From the NCBI RefSeq assembly GCF_040717535.1, contig NZ_JBFEFI010000004.1, forward strand, positions 310,001 through 374,000: a stretch of DNA of 64,000 bases. The letters are read 5' to 3'. Every line of letters begins with the position of its first letter. The stretch's first letter is position 1. Positions 37,617-45,964 of this stretch are shown here, piece by piece. The translations under genes and the position numbers were made by a program. The DNA comes from Thalassoglobus sp. JC818. GTDB taxonomy: Bacteria > Planctomycetota > Planctomycetia > Planctomycetales > Planctomycetaceae. Below the pieces are notes generated by a model. The model ran no database searches, had not been told where the DNA came from, and was given only the letters and a program-made list of their open reading frames with translations.

Positions 37617-38972
37617 TCAGATTTGTAGACCGGGAATTCTGCCGGTGCTGTCACCGACGAAATCAACCGGGGTTCCAAACCGATCGAGCATCGACATGAA
37701 CAGATTGCACATCGGAGTTTCTGTCGGAACGGCCAGATGTCGGCCGGTGTCGATGGTGCCTCCGGCTCGACCTGCGAGGATCACGGGAAGGTTTTCGTTG
37801 TTGTGACGATCGCCATCACTCAAACCAGATCCGTAGCAAACCATTGTGTTGTCGAGCAGGTTGGAGTCTCCGTCAGGAGTCGCTTTCATCTTCTCGAGGA
37901 AGTAAGCCAGTTGCGCGACGTGGAAGCGATTGATCTCGCTAATCTTGGCCAGCTTCTCAGGCTTACTTTGATGGTGCGAAAGATCGTGATGGCCGTCATT
38001 GACATTGATATGACGATAGCTTCGATTACTTCCCGCATCAGCGAACATGCAGGTCGCGATGCGTGTCGAATCCGTCTGGAAGGCGAGGACCATCATGTCG
38101 CTCATGAGCCTCAGATGTTCCGTGTAATCGCCTGGAACTCCTTCCGGAATTGGATAGTCAATGTCGACAATTGAGCTGCGATCTTCGTTGGCTCGTTCGA
38201 TTCGTCTTTCAATTTCGCGAACGCCTGTGAGGTATTCATCCAACTTCTTCTGGTCATCACGACCGAGTCGGTTTTGAAGCCGTTTCGCATCGTCGCTCAC
38301 GAAGTCGAGAATGCTCTTTCGAAGCTGTTCTCGCTTCTTCTGGCTCTTGTCGACCTCAGAGCTGCTTCCCTGACTGAACAACCGTTCGAACGCGGAGCGA
38401 GGGTTGGTCTCTTTGCCCAATGGAGTCGATGAAGACGACCATGAGATGCTGGACGAATACGCGCAGCTGTAACCAGAGTCGCAGTTGCCAGCTGTTCGTC
38501 CCGGTTCGCAACCGAGTTCGAGGGATGCGAAACGAGTCGTTCCACGCGAAAGATTGGCTGCGACTTGATCGACCGAGACACCAGAGCGGATGTTTGATCC
38601 ATCAGTCTTGCGAGGTTGCGCTCCGGTCAGGAACACCGATGCACTGCGAGCATGGTCTCCGGGACCGTCTCCGTTGGCGCGACCTTTATCGTGAGTCAAA
38701 CCACTGATGACCAGCATGTCATCGCGGACTCGTGAAAGTGGCTGCAGGATGTGCGGCAGGTCGTAACCGTATCCGAACTCCTGAGGAGTCCAGTCGGCAA
38801 GATGAACGCCATTCGGAACAAAAATGTACGCCATGCGAACTGGCTGTTTCGCAATCTGGCTACCCGCCATCGCCACGCGGGGAGCGACAGATTCGAGAAA
38901 CGGAAGTGTCAATGACACGCCCAAGCCGCGCAGGGCGGCACGTCGTGAGAGAGGTATATTCGCAATCGTCAT
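37617..38972 (-). CDS. DUF1552 domain protein, exported
   Basis: The 451-residue protein is a DUF1552 member: it begins with a Tat-like signal (SRRAALRGLGVSLTLPFLES) and contains RMAYIFVPNGVH, VISGLTHDKG, GDGPGDHARSASVFLTG and CYGSGLSDGDRHNNENLPVILAG. DUF1552 proteins are exported and are nearly always encoded next to a DUF1592-type cytochrome, as here. They resemble DUF1501 in fold and layout; function is unproven. The ATG at 38972 follows a very strong ribosome site, GAGGTGATC, that lies across the stop of the upstream gene; a GTG at 38981 would overlap that stop as GTGA. Confidence 0.92.
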   Translation of the reverse strand: MTIANIPLSRRAALRGLGVSLTLPFLESVAPRVAMAGSQIAKQPVRMAYIFVPNGVHLADWTPQEFGYGYDLPHILQPLSRVRDDMLVISGLTHDKGRANGDGPGDHARSASVFLTGAQPRKTDGSNIRSGVSVDQVAANLSRGTTRFASLELGCEPGRTAGNCDSGYSCAYSSSISWSSSSTPLGKETNPRSAFERLFSQGSSSEVDKSQKKREQLRKSILDFVSDDAKRLQNRLGRDDQKKLDEYLTGVREIERRIERANEDRSSIVDIDYPIPEGVPGDYTEHLRLMSDMMVLAFQTDSTRIATCMFADAGSNRSYRHINVNDGHHDLSHHQSKPEKLAKISEINRFHVAQLAYFLEKMKATPDGDSNLLDNTMVCYGSGLSDGDRHNNENLPVILAGRAGGTIDTGRHLAVPTETPMCNLFMSMLDRFGTPVDFVGDSTGRIPGLQI

Positions 38973-38977
38973 CTTGA

Positions 38978-40903
38978 TCACCTCACTTCGCTCAGTAGAA
39001 ACGGATCACTTGTCACAATCGCTGTAATAAGTGCTGAAAATCGATAGTTGTTCTGCTCAAGCTCTGCGACAATTTCGTTGACCGCACATCGGTCGAACGA
39101 TTCCAATTCCCGTCCGATCGCATACGTCAACAGTTTGCGTGTGAGACACAAACAAAACGCATCACTTTGTTCTTCGGCAAGAATCTGCATCAGTTCATCA
39201 GCCCCCTTGAAGTCCTGACCGCCGGGAAGGACACCTGACGCGTCGATGTCGAAACGACCGTCACGATCTCTCCAGGCGCCGATGGCGTCAAAATTCTCCA
39301 TTCCGAATCCGATGGCATCCATTTTCACATGGCAAACCGCACAGGCGGGGTTGGCCCGATGCTGTTCCATCTGTTCGCGGAGAGTTCCCAAGACGTCGCC
39401 ACCTTCCTCAAGTTCCGGGACATTCGGCGGCGGTGGTGGAGGTGGCTCTGCGAGGATATTGTCGAGAACCCACTTTCCGCGTTTAACCGGAGATGTTCGG
39501 GTTGGATTCGAGGTCAACAACAAAATACTGGCGTGAGTTAAAACCCCACGACGCCCTTGAGGTAGCGAAACTTGTTGGAATTCCGAACCGGAGATCCCGG
39601 GAATTCCGTAATGCTCGGCTAACCGGTCGTTCACATAGGTGTAGTCAGCGGTCAGGAACTCGACGATGTTTCGGTCTTCGGTGATCATCTTCTCGAAGAA
39701 GATCTCGGTTTCCTGTTTCATTGCATTTCGCAGGGTCGCATCGTACGTCGCGAACAATTCCGGGTCCGGGCTGAGACGTTCCAGATCTCGCAACTGAAGC
39801 CATTGACCGGCGAAGTTTTCCACGAGAGCTGAAGCTTTCGGGTCTTTGAGCATTCTCAATGCTTGAGCACGTATCGTCTCGGGATTACTCAACTCGCCGC
39901 GTCGAGCAAGTTCAAATAACTCCTCGTCCGGCATTGAACTCCAGAGGAAGTAGGACAATCTCGAAGCCAATTCATAATTGTCGAGATGGCGAATCTTGTC
40001 GCTGCCCGGTTCCTCGGTCGCACCTTCAGCACGAAAGAGAAACTTGGGGTTCGCGAGTACAGCTGTCATGACAGCTTGTTGAATCTCTTCGACAGAGTAG
40101 TCGTTTTCCCATGCAAAACGCATCAGGTCAAACAGACGCTGCGATTCTTCTTCGGCAATTGGACGGCGGAACGCCCGTGAGGCGAATTCGTCAATGTTTC
40201 GACGAGCCACTTCGACGCGTTCTTCATCGTTCTGTGGGACGTGTGGAAAGACTCGTTGGCGGACGTTTTCGTCTGAGATGACTGCCTCCGCGACTTGTTC
40301 AGCAGCAGCGAGATACTTCTCCATCAGCACCGGCGGGATCGTCAGCACGTCGCCGATATTGTCGAAACCGGCTCCAACATCATCCGCGGGAAATGAATCC
40401 GCGAGGTTCAGGTTGAGACCGGTCAAATCGCGGATTGTATTGTCGTACTCCGGACGATTGAGACGTCTGAGCGTCACTTTCCCGGGGTGTCGTTCGCTGT
40501 CACAATCGTAAGAAGCTAATTCTCTTTCGAGAGCAGCCAGGATCTCGATCGACTCTTCGCCGGAAGGCTGGTCGGCGTCGGATGGAGGCATTTGCCCCTG
40601 ACGAATCAACCGAGTGACCTTCTCCCAGAATTCCACTTCTTCCTGGATGTTCGAAGAGTTCGTGAAGCGATCAAATTTCACACCCGATTCCGCGAAATCC
40701 TCTGTATGACAGTCCCAGCAGTACTGTCGCAGGAATGGTGCAACGTGCTCCTCAAAATGCGACTTGTCGGGATCGTCCGAAACCGGAGCGACCTCTTCAG
40801 TCGAGTTGCTTGAGGGAGTTTGCGCACAGACTTCCGGTACCGAGTGGAAGAGGAGAAACCCGGTGGGGAGGACTAACAGTAGGCGGGAGAGTAAGGAGGG
40901 CAT
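38978..40903 (-). CDS. DUF1592/DUF1588/DUF1585 cytochrome-like protein
   Basis: The 641-residue exported protein starts with a signal peptide (LLLVLPTGFLLFHSVPEVCAQ), then a PSD-type heme motif CWDCH (Cys62, Cys65, His66). The order of planctomycete domains follows: DUF1587 (VTLRRLNRPEYDNTIRDLTGL), DUF1595, DUF1592 (ELASRLSYFLWSSMPDEEL), DUF1588 (RRGVLTHASILLLTSNPTRTSPVKRG, and a second CxxCH, CAVCHVKMDAIGFGMENFD) and DUF1585 at the end. It probably moves electrons for a partner enzyme, here the DUF1552 protein encoded next. Start codons TTG, GTG and ATG lie within seven bases; ATG is preferred. Confidence 0.93.
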   Translation of the reverse strand: MPSLLSRLLLVLPTGFLLFHSVPEVCAQTPSSNSTEEVAPVSDDPDKSHFEEHVAPFLRQYCWDCHTEDFAESGVKFDRFTNSSNIQEEVEFWEKVTRLIRQGQMPPSDADQPSGEESIEILAALERELASYDCDSERHPGKVTLRRLNRPEYDNTIRDLTGLNLNLADSFPADDVGAGFDNIGDVLTIPPVLMEKYLAAAEQVAEAVISDENVRQRVFPHVPQNDEERVEVARRNIDEFASRAFRRPIAEEESQRLFDLMRFAWENDYSVEEIQQAVMTAVLANPKFLFRAEGATEEPGSDKIRHLDNYELASRLSYFLWSSMPDEELFELARRGELSNPETIRAQALRMLKDPKASALVENFAGQWLQLRDLERLSPDPELFATYDATLRNAMKQETEIFFEKMITEDRNIVEFLTADYTYVNDRLAEHYGIPGISGSEFQQVSLPQGRRGVLTHASILLLTSNPTRTSPVKRGKWVLDNILAEPPPPPPPNVPELEEGGDVLGTLREQMEQHRANPACAVCHVKMDAIGFGMENFDAIGAWRDRDGRFDIDASGVLPGGQDFKGADELMQILAEEQSDAFCLCLTRKLLTYAIGRELESFDRCAVNEIVAELEQNNYRFSALITAIVTSDPFLLSEVR

Positions 40904-40911
40904 CACCAAAC

Positions 40912-40939
40912 ATTATAACGAGTTCTTATCCGAAATCAA
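40912..40939 (-). promoter_or_regulatory. Sigma-70-type promoter of the DUF1592-DUF1552 pair
   Basis: On the minus strand TTGATT (40934-40939) and a perfect TATAAT (40912-40917) are 16 bases apart. The -10 box ends eight bases before the ATG at 40903, so the transcript should start at or within a few bases of the start codon. No Shine-Dalgarno sequence is present. Confidence 0.7.
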
Positions 40940-41144
40940 AAGTGCATTCATCAATCTCGGAACGAATTTTCTCAACCGGTCTCACGATGACGATGAGGCG
41001 ATCTTCGTGAGTTGTTGCGTCGAGTGGTTGACTTCTGTTCGCGTTGTTAGCATGTCGAGGATAAGTATCGGACAGCTGCTCTATGAAACACCGCAACTGT
41101 CAATTTGGACTCGTTTCTCCTCCCACTTTCAGGACGACTACCCA

Positions 41145-41840
41145 ATGATTCGCTTCTCTTCGATTGCTTCCCTGCCCCAATTCGCTGCTTGCCTTACCCT
41201 GTCACTGGCTGTGATTGGAGCCTCCGGCTGTGGCGAACAGACCGCCAATGACCCAGCTGTGAACCCTGCTCCAGAGGCAGGTACTGAATCATCAGATCCA
41301 GGATCTGATGTGAGCCTCGGCGACTCGACCAGTCTCGACACCGGAGTTCCAGCCGGAGCCATCGAACTGACTCCTGAGAACACGACGATCGAGTTCGTCG
41401 GAAGTCATGTTGTCGAAGAAAAACCTGACCCAGAAGCCCGCCATGGAAAATTCCAGGACTTCGCTGGTCATGCTGTTGTGAAAGAAGGCGAACTGGAATC
41501 GATTCAAGTCGACATCAAGACAGCTTCCCTCACCACAGGCAACGAGAAGCTCGACAATCACCTGAAGAACGCGGACTTCTTCCACGTCAATCAGTTCCCT
41601 GCTGCTCAATTTGTCTCCACCACGATCGAAAATGGTGAAGATGGCAAACACCAAATGACAGGTGATCTGACGCTGCTCGAAACGACAAAGTCGGTGACAT
41701 TTCCTGCGACAGTGAAGACCGAAGACGGCCTGACCGTCAACGCCGAATTCACCATCGACCGCACCGAGTTCGGAATCAACTTTGATCCCACGAAAGTGGA
41801 CAAGGAAGTTCCAATCACCATCACTGTGAACGCCAAGTAA
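41145..41840 (+). CDS. YceI-family lipoprotein
   Basis: The ATG at 41145, with AGGA upstream, gives 231 residues. A lipoprotein signal (LAVIGASGC, Cys29) is followed by an acidic Ser/Pro/Asp-rich linker to about residue 70, then a YceI lipocalin-like domain: IELTPENTTIEFVGSHV, HGKFQDFAGHAVV, LDNHLKNADFFHVNQFPAAQFVS, and LTVNAEFTIDRTEFGINFDP. The family binds long-chain isoprenoids or similar amphiphiles in a closed barrel. The longer frame to 40764 runs into the opposite gene and is not coding. Confidence 0.93.
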   Translation: MIRFSSIASLPQFAACLTLSLAVIGASGCGEQTANDPAVNPAPEAGTESSDPGSDVSLGDSTSLDTGVPAGAIELTPENTTIEFVGSHVVEEKPDPEARHGKFQDFAGHAVVKEGELESIQVDIKTASLTTGNEKLDNHLKNADFFHVNQFPAAQFVSTTIENGEDGKHQMTGDLTLLETTKSVTFPATVKTEDGLTVNAEFTIDRTEFGINFDPTKVDKEVPITITVNAK

Positions 41841-41848
41841 GTCACTTC

Positions 41849-41873
41849 CATCACACTGGTGATGCGTTCTTTT
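41849..41873 (+). terminator. Probable intrinsic terminator of the YceI gene
   Basis: CATCAC (41849-41854) and GTGATG (41859-41864) form a six-base stem with a four-base loop, followed by CGTTCTTTT, nine bases after the YceI stop. Confidence 0.6.
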
Positions 41874-42053
41874 GCACGTCGCGAGTCCTGCTCAAGTTTT
41901 GGGTCGCCTGAAGCTCGTTCAAGGACTCCCGGCAGCAAAGGGTCACGAGAGCGGCGAGCTGCTAACTGTTGAAATGATTCGGACCGAGGCAATTGCCGCT
42001 TCGACCGACAACCTCGACTTCCTCATTGTTGATTGAACAGAAAGACTGCGACT

Positions 42054-42902
42054 GTGCCGGTTTCACTTGCTGACGTTGGCTACGGATTCCTTTTGCCTGC
42101 ATTCGCAGCACTGATGTCGCTCGTCCTGTTGCGGCGCATGTTGCCCGAGGATGCTGGCCGTCGCTATGTCCCGATGTTCGGATTGGTGTTGGGGTTTCAG
42201 CTGGGATACTGGCTGTTGAATCTGGGACAATTTCCACCGGCTTACCACTTTCACTGGCTTCCGATCGCGATGATTCTTGTGGGGCTGACGTCAGCCGTGA
42301 CAGAGGCGACTGGCTCCACGATCGTCGATCGCATCCTGATGTATGCTGTCGTCTCGCTGATTGGTTGCTGGTTTCTACTTCCCAACTATCCGGGCCTGCC
42401 ACTTCCATGGCAGTACACAGCATTGATCGGCAGTGCTGTGATTACGATCGTGAGCCTCGCGAGTCGTCCGCTCGTGAAACAACTGTCCGGCCCGCTGCTA
42501 ACCGGATCTTATTTCAGCATGCTGGCGATCGGGGCTGTCATGATGGTGCTTTCAGGAAGCATTGGCTTTGGACAAATCACAGGTGCTGCGACCGGTGCCT
42601 GCTTTGGACTTTTCCTCGCTGCCCTGCTCGATCCAAAAGCCAATGAACAAGAGGGTCTCGCGTTTCCCGTGATTTTCTTTGCCTTCGCAATGATGATGAT
42701 CGGGCAGACCAATTCCTTCAGCAACATCCCACAGTGGGCGTACTACATTCTTCCGCTCACACCGATTGGGATGTGGGAAAGCCAGCTTGGATTCTTCAAA
42801 TCGATGGGCGGCATCGGCGGCTCAATTACCCGCTATCTGGTCGCCATTCATTACAGCTTGATTGCTCTCGGAATTGCCCTTTACGCAGAGTTTGCCAGCT
42901 AA
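42054..42902 (+). CDS. Unknown multi-pass membrane protein
   Basis: I do not recognise the family. The product (282 residues from the GTG at 42054; a TTG at 42033 is possible) has about eight or nine hydrophobic segments with short loops, for example YGFLLPAFAALMSLVLL, FGLVLGFQLGYWLL and ILMYAVVSLIGCWFLL. Charged residues are few and lie mostly in loops, including DPKANEQEG in the middle. No transporter or enzyme motif is visible. It stands alone between the YceI gene and the convergent sulfatase gene. Neither start has a strong ribosome site. Confidence 0.72.
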   Translation: MPVSLADVGYGFLLPAFAALMSLVLLRRMLPEDAGRRYVPMFGLVLGFQLGYWLLNLGQFPPAYHFHWLPIAMILVGLTSAVTEATGSTIVDRILMYAVVSLIGCWFLLPNYPGLPLPWQYTALIGSAVITIVSLASRPLVKQLSGPLLTGSYFSMLAIGAVMMVLSGSIGFGQITGAATGACFGLFLAALLDPKANEQEGLAFPVIFFAFAMMMIGQTNSFSNIPQWAYYILPLTPIGMWESQLGFFKSMGGIGGSITRYLVAIHYSLIALGIALYAEFAS

Positions 42903-42994
42903 CCCCCGAACGGGATCACAGCCCACAGCGTACCTTGTGCTTTGGGCATCCTGATCAACTCTTCTCGGTGCTGTTTACGCGGTAGGAGTTCAAC

Positions 42995-44431
42995 TCAGCG
43001 ATTCCGTTTGCGAATTTCGAGCTCACGCTCAGGATCGTGGTTCGGGTTGGGTTGAGGCATTTGAGCATCAATTGACTCGCGCCACTCGCGTAGCTGTTGC
43101 TGCATCCGATGAGCACGCGTTTTAAGTCTGATCGAATTTGCTGCAGACTGATTGGATTCTGCCAGCAGGTTTTTCGTTTCAGAGAGATCGTCGGCCAGAT
43201 TGTAGAGTTCGAGGTCTCCCTGCTCGAAGAACTCGATCAGCTTCCAATCTCCCATCCGAATCGAACCTGCCGGGCGACTGTGGTGATAGTGCGGGAAGTG
43301 AAAGTAAATCGCGTCTCGCTGAAGGGTCGCTTCCGGATTCTTAAGCACCGGCACGAGGCTGACACCGTCGAGAGTTTGATGCTCAACGTCTTTCACTCCT
43401 CCAATTTCCGCGAGTGTCGGCCAGAAGTCCGTACTGATCGTCGGGTCGGAACAAACTGCTCCCGCTGGAGCAACTCCGGGCCAGCGAACGATTAATGGAA
43501 CTCGAATTCCACCCTCGTACAACGTTCCCTTCTCATCTCGAAGCGGAGCATTTGAACAGACGATCGGACCTCCTCGACTGGCGGATTGATAGAGTCCGCC
43601 GTTGTCTGAGGTGAAGATGACAACTGTGTTCTCAGCGAGTTCCAACTCGTCGAGTGCTTTCATGAGTTGAGCAACACTGTCGTCGACGTGCTCGACCATC
43701 GCAGCGTAAATCGGGTTGTTGACGCCCCCCTCCGGTTTTGGTTTCTTTTCGTACTTCGCGATCTTTTCTTTCTTCGCTTCGAGTGGAATGTGAACCGCAT
43801 AGTGCGAAAGCATCGCGAAGAACGGTTCGTCTTTGTGATCTCGCATAAAGTCAATCGTCTGATCGGTCAGAAAGTCGGCGAGATAGGTTTCGTCAGGAAC
43901 TTCGACGGGTGGATTGGTTCGGAAATTCGGAGCAAAGTGACGTCCGCCGGTCACAAGCGAAACGTCATACCCCTGACTGTCCGGTTCCTGCTGCTGATTC
44001 CCGAGATGCCATTTTCCGAAGTAACCGGTCGCATAGCCTTCTTCATGAAGTGCTTCCGCAGGAGTCACAATTTCGAGCGGAAGATGATTCGCAACTTCTG
44101 GAACGAGAAGCGGAGCAAACGGTCGGCGATGTCCGGGGATGAAATCGGTAATCCCCAGGCGAGCCTGATATTGTCCACTTTGAATCGCAGCACGAGTCGG
44201 AGAACAGACAGCACCAGCTGAGTAGAAATCGGTAAAGCGAACACCCTCGCTGGCAAGTCGATCAATGTTCGGTGTTTCGTGGAATTGACTTCCGTAGCAC
44301 TGCAGATCAGCCCATCCCATATCGTCAATCAGAATGAGTAGTATATTCGGCGGTTGATCAGCGCCTTGAACTCTCTCTGCTTGAAATGGGATGAAAATGA
44401 GACCGATGAGAATCAAATACAGACGGTTCAT
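42995..44431 (-). CDS. Type I sulfatase (arylsulfatase family)
   Basis: The 478-residue exported enzyme starts with a signal peptide (LYLILIGLIFIPFQAERVQG). Metal ligands are in NILLILIDDMGWADLQCYG, and the formylglycine motif is CSPTR at Cys76 in AVCSPTRAAIQSGQY, so a formylglycine-generating enzyme or an anaerobic maturase is needed. Later landmarks are GYATGYFGKWHLG, VVIFTSDNGG and the C-terminal RMGDWKLIEFF. It should remove sulfate from a sulfated carbohydrate; planctomycetes carry many such genes for algal polysaccharides. The exact substrate is not predictable. The ATG at 44431 is chosen for its signal peptide. Confidence 0.94.
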   Translation of the reverse strand: MNRLYLILIGLIFIPFQAERVQGADQPPNILLILIDDMGWADLQCYGSQFHETPNIDRLASEGVRFTDFYSAGAVCSPTRAAIQSGQYQARLGITDFIPGHRRPFAPLLVPEVANHLPLEIVTPAEALHEEGYATGYFGKWHLGNQQQEPDSQGYDVSLVTGGRHFAPNFRTNPPVEVPDETYLADFLTDQTIDFMRDHKDEPFFAMLSHYAVHIPLEAKKEKIAKYEKKPKPEGGVNNPIYAAMVEHVDDSVAQLMKALDELELAENTVVIFTSDNGGLYQSASRGGPIVCSNAPLRDEKGTLYEGGIRVPLIVRWPGVAPAGAVCSDPTISTDFWPTLAEIGGVKDVEHQTLDGVSLVPVLKNPEATLQRDAIYFHFPHYHHSRPAGSIRMGDWKLIEFFEQGDLELYNLADDLSETKNLLAESNQSAANSIRLKTRAHRMQQQLREWRESIDAQMPQPNPNHDPERELEIRKRNR

Positions 44432-44637
44432 AAAGCAATTTCCATGAGGCGCCGGGGAAATCCGAGAGTGCAGAATGAAGCCTCGCAAGGGAGGAGTCTC
44501 CGTTCCACCATCAAGACTCTAAACATCGCCCCAAGCAATGTGCAATCGAGTCACAGATTCCGTGGTCGATGCACGCCGGTTCCATCACATGCAGAGTGGT
44601 GGGTGAGCAAGAAAAGTTAGTGCCGGTCATGTGCCCG

Positions 44638-45834
44638 CTATGAGAATCGAATCACCGCGTCTGCTTCCCCACCGTTGCCGATGCTTCGGAAGTAGATCGA
44701 CACATCACCATCGGAGCTGATTTTGGCGGGAATCCCTCCCCACTTGAGAGCAGAAACGGCGGCTGTCGTGCGAGCCCCGACATGACTTCCGACTTCGGGA
44801 TGCTGTTCGACCAGAGCACCGATCGCGAGGATTCCATCGTTGTTGAAAATGATGGCTCCATCGATGCTGGAGAGCTCAATGAGAATTCGCCGCTTGCGTC
44901 CAAATGGGTTTCCGGTCTCGCGAAAGTTTACTCCACTCACGACGCTCTCAATCATCTGAAGCTTAGTGTTCCGCATTTCAGACAAGAGGCTCTCGTGATT
45001 GATCACATGATCGAGAACGAGCGATTCAGGATCATAAACCAGCAGCCCGCCATGTCGCCGAAAACTTAAGTCAAACAACATGCTGAGAAAAGTGCACGCA
45101 ACTGACTCGTGTCCCACTGCGTCGCCGATGGCTTCCTGAAATGGGACGTAGTCGTAAATCCTCCACATCCCCTTGCGGCTGGCTGCGATGACGCCGGTTT
45201 TATCCATGATCAAGACGTCTCTATTCTCGGTGATGTGCAATGAGAACCGAGCTTGGGGATCATCATTCAACAGGCAGAAAAACGGATGCAGAAACTGTGG
45301 GTAGGTCGAATCGGCATTCGTGTTGACAATCTGCGACCACGAAATCTCCTCGTAGGAGATGCTCCGCATTTGAAAGTCTGAACGCACAAAGGTGTATGCC
45401 GACGTCGCGATGCGATCGATCTTCTTGTTGAAAGCATCCTCGTCCAGATCTCCGACTCCTGTCCCTTCTGAGAAGACAAGGTTCATACTCACCGGAGCAT
45501 TTTCACACGTGCGATACCTGAGATAGTGCACATACTTCAGGACTCGTTTCCAATCGACTTCATCAGAGTGATCGGTCAGCCATTTCTCAACGAGAGCTTC
45601 CTGAATGCAGTCTCCGATACTTGCTGAATGAAGACTGACGAGCGAGAAAAACTCCGGCAGCTTGTCCTGAATGTATTCCCACAATCGTTCGGTGCGTGAG
45701 GTCAACGGGCGATGCGTCGAAAACCGAAATACATCATCGCCGACCTGTGTCTCGTATCGACACGGAGCATGATCGGACTCGTACCAATGCGGAACGACTC
45801 GAACGATGTTGGAAAACGCTTGCTTGAGTGTCAT
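44638..45834 (-). CDS. Diadenylate cyclase (DAC/DisA_N)-like domain protein with altered RHR motif
   Basis: The 398-residue protein has no signal peptide. Its C-terminal part (about 255-395) follows the DAC fold: RRHGGLLVYDPE matches the KIGALIVIE strand, then IDGAIIFNNDGILAIGA has the DGA motif (Asp325-Gly326-Ala327), and SHVGARTTAAVSAL lies where the family has GTRHRAA. The distance from DGA to the Arg is 30 residues, nearly that of DisA. Only the first Arg of RHR is kept (Arg355, then Thr356 and Thr357). DAC domains join two ATP molecules to c-di-AMP; here activity is uncertain. The first 240 residues are an unrecognised sensor-like region. It lies between sulfatase and lactate permease genes on the same strand. 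Confidence 0.72.
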   Translation of the reverse strand: MTLKQAFSNIVRVVPHWYESDHAPCRYETQVGDDVFRFSTHRPLTSRTERLWEYIQDKLPEFFSLVSLHSASIGDCIQEALVEKWLTDHSDEVDWKRVLKYVHYLRYRTCENAPVSMNLVFSEGTGVGDLDEDAFNKKIDRIATSAYTFVRSDFQMRSISYEEISWSQIVNTNADSTYPQFLHPFFCLLNDDPQARFSLHITENRDVLIMDKTGVIAASRKGMWRIYDYVPFQEAIGDAVGHESVACTFLSMLFDLSFRRHGGLLVYDPESLVLDHVINHESLLSEMRNTKLQMIESVVSGVNFRETGNPFGRKRRILIELSSIDGAIIFNNDGILAIGALVEQHPEVGSHVGARTTAAVSALKWGGIPAKISSDGDVSIYFRSIGNGGEADAVIRFS

Positions 45835-45933
45835 CAACCCCAACCATCCTTGAAGAGAAAGTCCTGCACCTGCTCACACGAAAACGGTGAGTGGGCAGCG
45901 TTCTCCCGCTGAGAATAGTTGAGACATTTTTCG

Positions 45934-45956
45934 GCGCTCTGACAACAGTAGAGCGC
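45934..45956 (-). terminator. Hairpin after the lactate permease gene
   Basis: GCGCTCT (45934-45940) and AGAGCGC (45950-45956) form a perfect seven-base stem with a nine-base loop, nine bases past the permease stop on the minus strand. The T-tract is poor, so termination may be partial and read into the DAC-like gene. Confidence 0.5.
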
Positions 45957-45964
45957 GGATTTGA

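Noticed and set aside
40764-41144. Possible N-terminal extension of the YceI protein
   Set aside because: It overlaps the opposite DUF1592 gene and its promoter, and the lipoprotein signal begins at 41145.
42921-42947. Imperfect hairpin between the membrane protein and sulfatase genes
   Set aside because: The stem has a mismatch in nine bases and no T-tract, so I did not list it as a terminator.
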